Assembly: GCA_021298575.1 (NCBI GenBank)
Contig: JAJTFM010000073.1
Location: 1 to 36,021 of the forward strand
DNA: 36,021 nucleotides
Origin: Saprospiraceae bacterium
GTDB taxonomy: Bacteria; Bacteroidota; Bacteroidia; Chitinophagales; Saprospiraceae
Direction of reading: 5' to 3'
The notes under the pieces were generated by a model. The model was not told the DNA's origin. It did no database searches and saw only the letters and a list, made by a program, of their open reading frames with translations. The position numbers and the translations under genes are program-made. Below are positions 32,466 through 36,021 of the stretch, in pieces; the first letter of the stretch is position 1, and each line of letters starts with the position of its first letter.

Positions 32466-32579
32466 GAACTTGTTCAGGATTCTCTCACCGAGTCAAAAAC
32501 GGCTCATTTTTCGCCATTTTTCACCTTTTTTCAGTTACGTAGCACCGGCTATGCGCCTTCAAAAACGCAAAAACTGACA
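32466..32579 (+). repeat. Repeat family copy E (114 bp, full length)
   Basis: Starts GAACTTGTTCAGGATTCTCT and ends CGCAAAAACTGACA, with two substitutions relative to the copy at 29627-29740. It begins 10 bases after the Fic stop codon, in the sense orientation. The remaining 117 bases to the protease gene hold that gene's promoter and otherwise nothing I can name. Confidence 0.9.
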
Positions 32580-32631
32580 AGCTCCCATAATTTATTTTGT
32601 CTTCACCACCATTTTATGGAAAAAATTCCGT

Positions 32632-32639
32632 TACTTTTG
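32632..32639 (+). promoter_or_regulatory. Predicted -7 element for the M43 protease
   Basis: TACTTTTG matches TAnnTTTG, 57 bases upstream of the ATG. No TTG lies at the usual spacing upstream, so the assignment is moderate. Confidence 0.45.
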
Positions 32640-32696
32640 TAGTGTTACAAAGACCCAAACAACATCTCACCAAGTGTTTCATTCAAAATAATCACT

Positions 32697-34637
32697 ATGA
32701 AAAAAATTTTGCTTTCCGTCTCGCTTTTGCTTTCACTGGCCGGATTCGTTTCTGCGCAGCACCGCTCTTGTGCCGCGGAGGAAATTCTCCAGCAGCAACT
32801 GCGCGATAACCCCTCCATGCGTCAGGAAGTGGAGCGCATCATGCAGCACACCGAACAGTTCATTGAACGGGGTGGCGCGCAGGATCGTCTCGTCGTTACA
32901 ATCCCTGTCGTTGTTCACGTCGTTTATTACAACTCCACACAAAACGTCGGTGATGCACAGATCGCTTCGCAGATTGATGTGCTCAATGCTGATTTCCGCC
33001 GCCTCAATGCCGATGCCGGCAATACGCCCTCGGCATGGCAGGGTATCGCCGCCGACTGCGAGGTGAACTTCTGTATGGCTCAGCAGGATCCGTCGGGCAG
33101 TCCGACGAATGGGATCGTGCGTGTACAGACAACCGTAAACGGTTTTTCAACCAACGACAATGTCAAGTTCAGCAGTTCCGGCGGCTCCAATATCTGGAAC
33201 CGCGACCGCTACCTGAACATCTGGGTGTGCAATCTGAGCAGCGGACTGCTCGGTTATGCTCAATTCCCCGGAGGTCCGGCCAACACAGATGGTGTTGTAA
33301 TTGACTTTCAGGCATTCGGAACAAACGGAACTGCTCAGGCTCCTTTCAATCTCGGTCGCACTGCCACCCACGAGGTTGGCCACTGGCTCAATTGCTACCA
33401 TATCTGGGGTGATGATGGCACCTCCTGCTCGGGTACCGACCAGGTTGGTGATACACCCAATCAGGCCGATGAAAATTATGGATGCCCTGTTTTCCCGGTT
33501 ATCAGTTGCACCAATGGCCCCAACGGAGATATGTTCATGAATTATATGGACTACACCGATGATGGTTGTATGAATGTATTTACTACCGGACAGAAGAACC
33601 GTATGCAGGCGCTGTTTGCTTCCGGTGGTTTCCGTTTCCCGCTGACAACCTCTATCGGTTGTCAAACACCGTCAGGATGTGGAACACCGGGCAGTCTGGC
33701 CGCTACCAACGTCACCCAGACGAGTGCCACGCTGAGCTGGGGAGGTGTGAGCGGAGCTACCTCCTACAATCTCCAGTGGAAATTGAATACTTCTTCTACC
33801 TGGACGACGGTTTCCGGCCTTACCGCCAATACGTATAATCTTGCCGGTCTTGCAGCCGGAACAACGTACAACTTCCAGGTACAGGCGGTTTGCGGAAGCA
33901 GTACCAGCACCTACTCTGCTCCTGTATCGTTCACCACTACTTCCGGTGGCGGCGGTGGTTGCACTGATCAGTATGAGCCAAATAATACCCGTAATACAGC
34001 CAAATCCATCCCGCTGAATACATCCTTCACGGCACAGATTAAAACAGCAACGGATGTGGACTGGTACAAGTTCGGGAATACTGCAACACAGAAGCACTTC
34101 AAACTGGAATTGACTACCCTGCCCTTTGACTATGATCTGAAATTATTCAGAAACAATACGCTTGTTGCAGTTTCAGAAAATCTGGGAACAGTTGACGAAA
34201 TTATCGTTTACAACAACGGCCCTGTTTCAACGGCTTATTTTGCTCAAATTTACGGTTACAACGGGGCTTTCAGCGGATCTCAGTGCTACACGTTTATTGT
34301 GCGCCGCAGCGCCTCTCCCTATCGTACCGACGGTACAACAGATGGTCCTGAGGAGGTACTTGAATTGCCTGTAGTCTTCGAAAATGCAGGTTTTGGCATT
34401 TTCCCGAATCCGGCATTCAGTCTGGTAACGGTAGCGGTACCGATGGAAAATGAAGCGGATGTTCAGGTGACGGTGATGGATCCTGCGGGCAAGGTGGCAT
34501 TTCAGCAGAATGCCCGCATGAGCAAAGGTGACAATCAGATGAATTTTGACGTGAACAGTCTGCCCAACGGCGTTTACTTTGTACAGGTACGCAACGGAGA
34601 GACTATCAAAACACGCAAAATGGTAGTTCAGCGATAA
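32697..34637 (+). CDS. Secreted M43 (pappalysin-like) zinc metalloprotease with Fn3, PPC-like and T9SS domains
   Basis: Exported protease of 646 residues. The signal peptide ends near VSAQ (residue 21). After a short propeptide the M43 domain covers about 65-320, with the zinc site HEVGHWLNCYH (H225, E226, H229, H235) and the Met-turn MNYMDY. A fibronectin type III domain follows (about 327-415, SLAATNVTQTSATLSWGGVS), then a Gly linker and a PPC-like beta domain (CTDQYEPNNTRNTAKSIPL, DVDWYKF). The C-terminal 75 residues are a type A T9SS sorting domain (FGIFPNPAFSLVTV, LPNGVYFVQV, end KTRKMVVQR). It is complete and probably serves extracellular protein breakdown. Confidence 0.95.
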   Translation: MKKILLSVSLLLSLAGFVSAQHRSCAAEEILQQQLRDNPSMRQEVERIMQHTEQFIERGGAQDRLVVTIPVVVHVVYYNSTQNVGDAQIASQIDVLNADFRRLNADAGNTPSAWQGIAADCEVNFCMAQQDPSGSPTNGIVRVQTTVNGFSTNDNVKFSSSGGSNIWNRDRYLNIWVCNLSSGLLGYAQFPGGPANTDGVVIDFQAFGTNGTAQAPFNLGRTATHEVGHWLNCYHIWGDDGTSCSGTDQVGDTPNQADENYGCPVFPVISCTNGPNGDMFMNYMDYTDDGCMNVFTTGQKNRMQALFASGGFRFPLTTSIGCQTPSGCGTPGSLAATNVTQTSATLSWGGVSGATSYNLQWKLNTSSTWTTVSGLTANTYNLAGLAAGTTYNFQVQAVCGSSTSTYSAPVSFTTTSGGGGGCTDQYEPNNTRNTAKSIPLNTSFTAQIKTATDVDWYKFGNTATQKHFKLELTTLPFDYDLKLFRNNTLVAVSENLGTVDEIIVYNNGPVSTAYFAQIYGYNGAFSGSQCYTFIVRRSASPYRTDGTTDGPEEVLELPVVFENAGFGIFPNPAFSLVTVAVPMENEADVQVTVMDPAGKVAFQQNARMSKGDNQMNFDVNSLPNGVYFVQVRNGETIKTRKMVVQR

Positions 34638-34654
34638 ATCTGGTATCTTGAAGG

Positions 34655-34738
34655 AACGACACCTGTCGTTTGATTTTCTTGATTACGGTCTGAACAAAAT
34701 AGGCGCTGAAGTATGGGAAACCGTGCTTCAGCGCTTTT
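34655..34738. terminator. Terminator hairpins between convergent genes
   Basis: Two hairpins. The first pairs AACGAC (34655-34660) with GTCGTT (34665-34670). The second pairs GCGCTGAAG (34703-34711) with CTTCAGCGC (34726-34734) and is followed by TTTTATTTT. The right flank overlaps the stop codon of the minus-strand ligase gene, and AAAAT before the stem gives T on the minus strand, so the second can work both ways. Confidence 0.7.
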
Positions 34739-36017
34739 ATTTTGTCCGGATACCCGAAAACCAGAGCGGGAAAAACAGGAACCAGGCTACTCCGATAGCA
34801 TTTTCTATAGTACATTCTATCAGGAAGGTGAGGAACGCCATTGCGTAGAATGTAAGGAGCAGGTAGTTTGATCTGTTCTCTTTTTGCGCAAACAGCGCGA
34901 AAAAACCGGGGATACTCAGCAATAGTCCGAGGATTCCTGTGCTGGCAAGGATATGTATCCACTGGTTGTGTGGCAGAAGCGGGGTGGCCGCATAGTCCGG
35001 AAATACCTCTGTAGTAACCCGTCGGACTTCTTGTTGCAGATCACCGGCTCCGACACCCAGTGCCGGGTGTTCCTCCCATATTTTCCAGCCTGTTTTGAGA
35101 GAAACCCAACGCTCCGAATCGGAGTAGGATGCTCCGCTGTCTGACTTGTACTGAAGCCAGTCGTAGCGCATGTACGCAACGCGCGTGCGCAGGCTGGGTA
35201 CATTTTCAATAGCTATCCACAGGCCGGCAGCCATTAGTGCTACAGCAGAAATACCTGCGACCCAGCGCCGCGTCCTGACTACATACCAAATTATGGTAAA
35301 TAGTAGCGCCGCGTACAGTACCGCCAGTCCGCCCCGTACAGACAGCACGTGGATAAACAGGAACAGAAAAATGACAGCACCGCCCAGCAGACCTCTTTCC
35401 CATTGATATTTCACGGTGAACCGGTCTTTCCAAAGCCAACCTCCTGCCATGATGGTCGTGGCGAGAATCAGGCTGAACCTGACATGCTGCCGGGGTACGG
35501 GTACTGGCTGTCCGCGTCCCAGTCCTGTCAGAATTTCGTCGTAGTGCATCATAAAGTTGACTCCTGCTCCGATGCACAACAGCACCATGAACCATACCAG
35601 TATGTACAGCGCCAACTTGTACCTGCGTTCGGGCAGTTCGGGCAGACTGGCGAACGTCAGCGGGAGTACCAGAAACGGGAGGCGTACCCGGGTGACCCGG
35701 AGCCAGTAGCCCCAGTCGTCGCTCCATAGCAAACTCAGTGCGGGGGTCAGTAAAAGCAGGGAAATGAGCAGCAGTGATTTTTGCCTGTACAGGTTGCGGA
35801 AGGATACGGCAAGTGCACGTATCCAGGTTAGTAAAGACGAAAACCGCGGCTTGTCGGGCAGATTATCGGCGATATTCCACAGGGCTGCGGCGGCCAGCCC
35901 CCACATGCCAACCGAGAGCAGGAAGGGTGACGTGGGCATACTGCCGAGCAGCAGACAGGCGCTCCAGAACATCAGGTCGCCCGGCGTTTTGATGAATTTG
36001 TACCACTGACTGTTCAT
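34737..36017 (-). CDS. O-antigen ligase/polymerase-family membrane protein
   Basis: Inner-membrane protein of 426 residues in the Wzy_C (O-antigen ligase, WaaL/Wzy-like) superfamily, expected to join undecaprenyl-linked glycans to an acceptor or to polymerise them. It has about ten to twelve hydrophobic helices (for example SLLLISLLLLTPALSLLW and GLLGGAVIFLFLFIHVL). The large periplasmic loop holds SERWVSLKTGWKIWEEHPAL, followed by GVGAGDLQQE and the conserved LPHNQWIHIL. The start at 36017 lies 4 bases from the window end, so a slightly longer N terminus outside the window cannot be excluded. No other glycan genes are adjacent. Confidence 0.9.
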   Translation of the reverse strand: MNSQWYKFIKTPGDLMFWSACLLLGSMPTSPFLLSVGMWGLAAAALWNIADNLPDKPRFSSLLTWIRALAVSFRNLYRQKSLLLISLLLLTPALSLLWSDDWGYWLRVTRVRLPFLVLPLTFASLPELPERRYKLALYILVWFMVLLCIGAGVNFMMHYDEILTGLGRGQPVPVPRQHVRFSLILATTIMAGGWLWKDRFTVKYQWERGLLGGAVIFLFLFIHVLSVRGGLAVLYAALLFTIIWYVVRTRRWVAGISAVALMAAGLWIAIENVPSLRTRVAYMRYDWLQYKSDSGASYSDSERWVSLKTGWKIWEEHPALGVGAGDLQQEVRRVTTEVFPDYAATPLLPHNQWIHILASTGILGLLLSIPGFFALFAQKENRSNYLLLTFYAMAFLTFLIECTIENAIGVAWFLFFPLWFSGIRTK

Positions 36018-36021
36018 TATT

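Overview
The window looks like a chromosomal segment from a Bacteroidota bacterium, probably of the Saprospiria/Chitinophagia type. The sequence support is: four secreted proteins with type IX secretion (T9SS) C-terminal sorting domains; a LytS-type kinase with a LytTR regulator; lineage-typical families (DUF4286, DUF3467, an HD-Pycsar transmembrane fusion, a short GlgB); and promoters of the Bacteroidota form TTG-N19-TAnnTTTG upstream of several genes. I saw no rRNA, tRNA, CRISPR array or replication origin.

Layout. 1-2346 (+) is a sensor kinase (5' end outside the window) overlapping its response regulator. 2430-5462 (-) reads DUF4286, aroA, a small membrane protein and an ATP-grasp enzyme. 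5535-7887 (+) holds a di-haem peroxidase-like gene that has lost its first haem half, then a secreted thioredoxin. 7986-12577 (-) holds glgB, purQ and a DEAD-box RNA helicase with a long, potentially self-pairing leader. 12685-15037 (+) holds an HD-domain/Pycsar-type membrane protein and an orphan efflux adaptor. 15058-15625 (-) holds DUF3467 and a small basic protein. 15851-19703 (+) holds a family 2 glycosyltransferase overlapping a Dna2-like nuclease-helicase that is split by an out-of-frame deletion.

From about 19.7 kb to 32.6 kb the content is accessory in character: an SRPBCC protein, two Crp/Fnr-type regulators, an NmrA-like oxidoreductase with a damaged start, an alpha/beta hydrolase, DoxX, a FISUMP-domain T9SS cargo, an SDR, two small outer-membrane-type proteins, an IS5-family remnant, two more T9SS cargos (one shrunken), HxlR divergent from a truncated Old Yellow Enzyme, a YciI-like protein and a Fic protein. 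The window closes with an M43 metalloprotease bearing a T9SS domain and an O-antigen-ligase-type membrane protein.

Two patterns cross the window. First, a repeat beginning GAGCTTGTTCAGGATT occurs five times, always in the sense orientation just after a stop codon; two copies are 114 bp long and differ at two positions. Second, an unusual number of genes are truncated, frameshifted or internally deleted: the peroxidase, the glgB end, the Dna2-like gene, the NmrA-like gene, the transposase, a T9SS cargo, the OYE and a signal peptide without a body. This could be real genome decay or assembly error, and raw reads would decide. The best candidate for unusual biology is the HD-Pycsar fusion, followed by the repeat family and the helicase leader.
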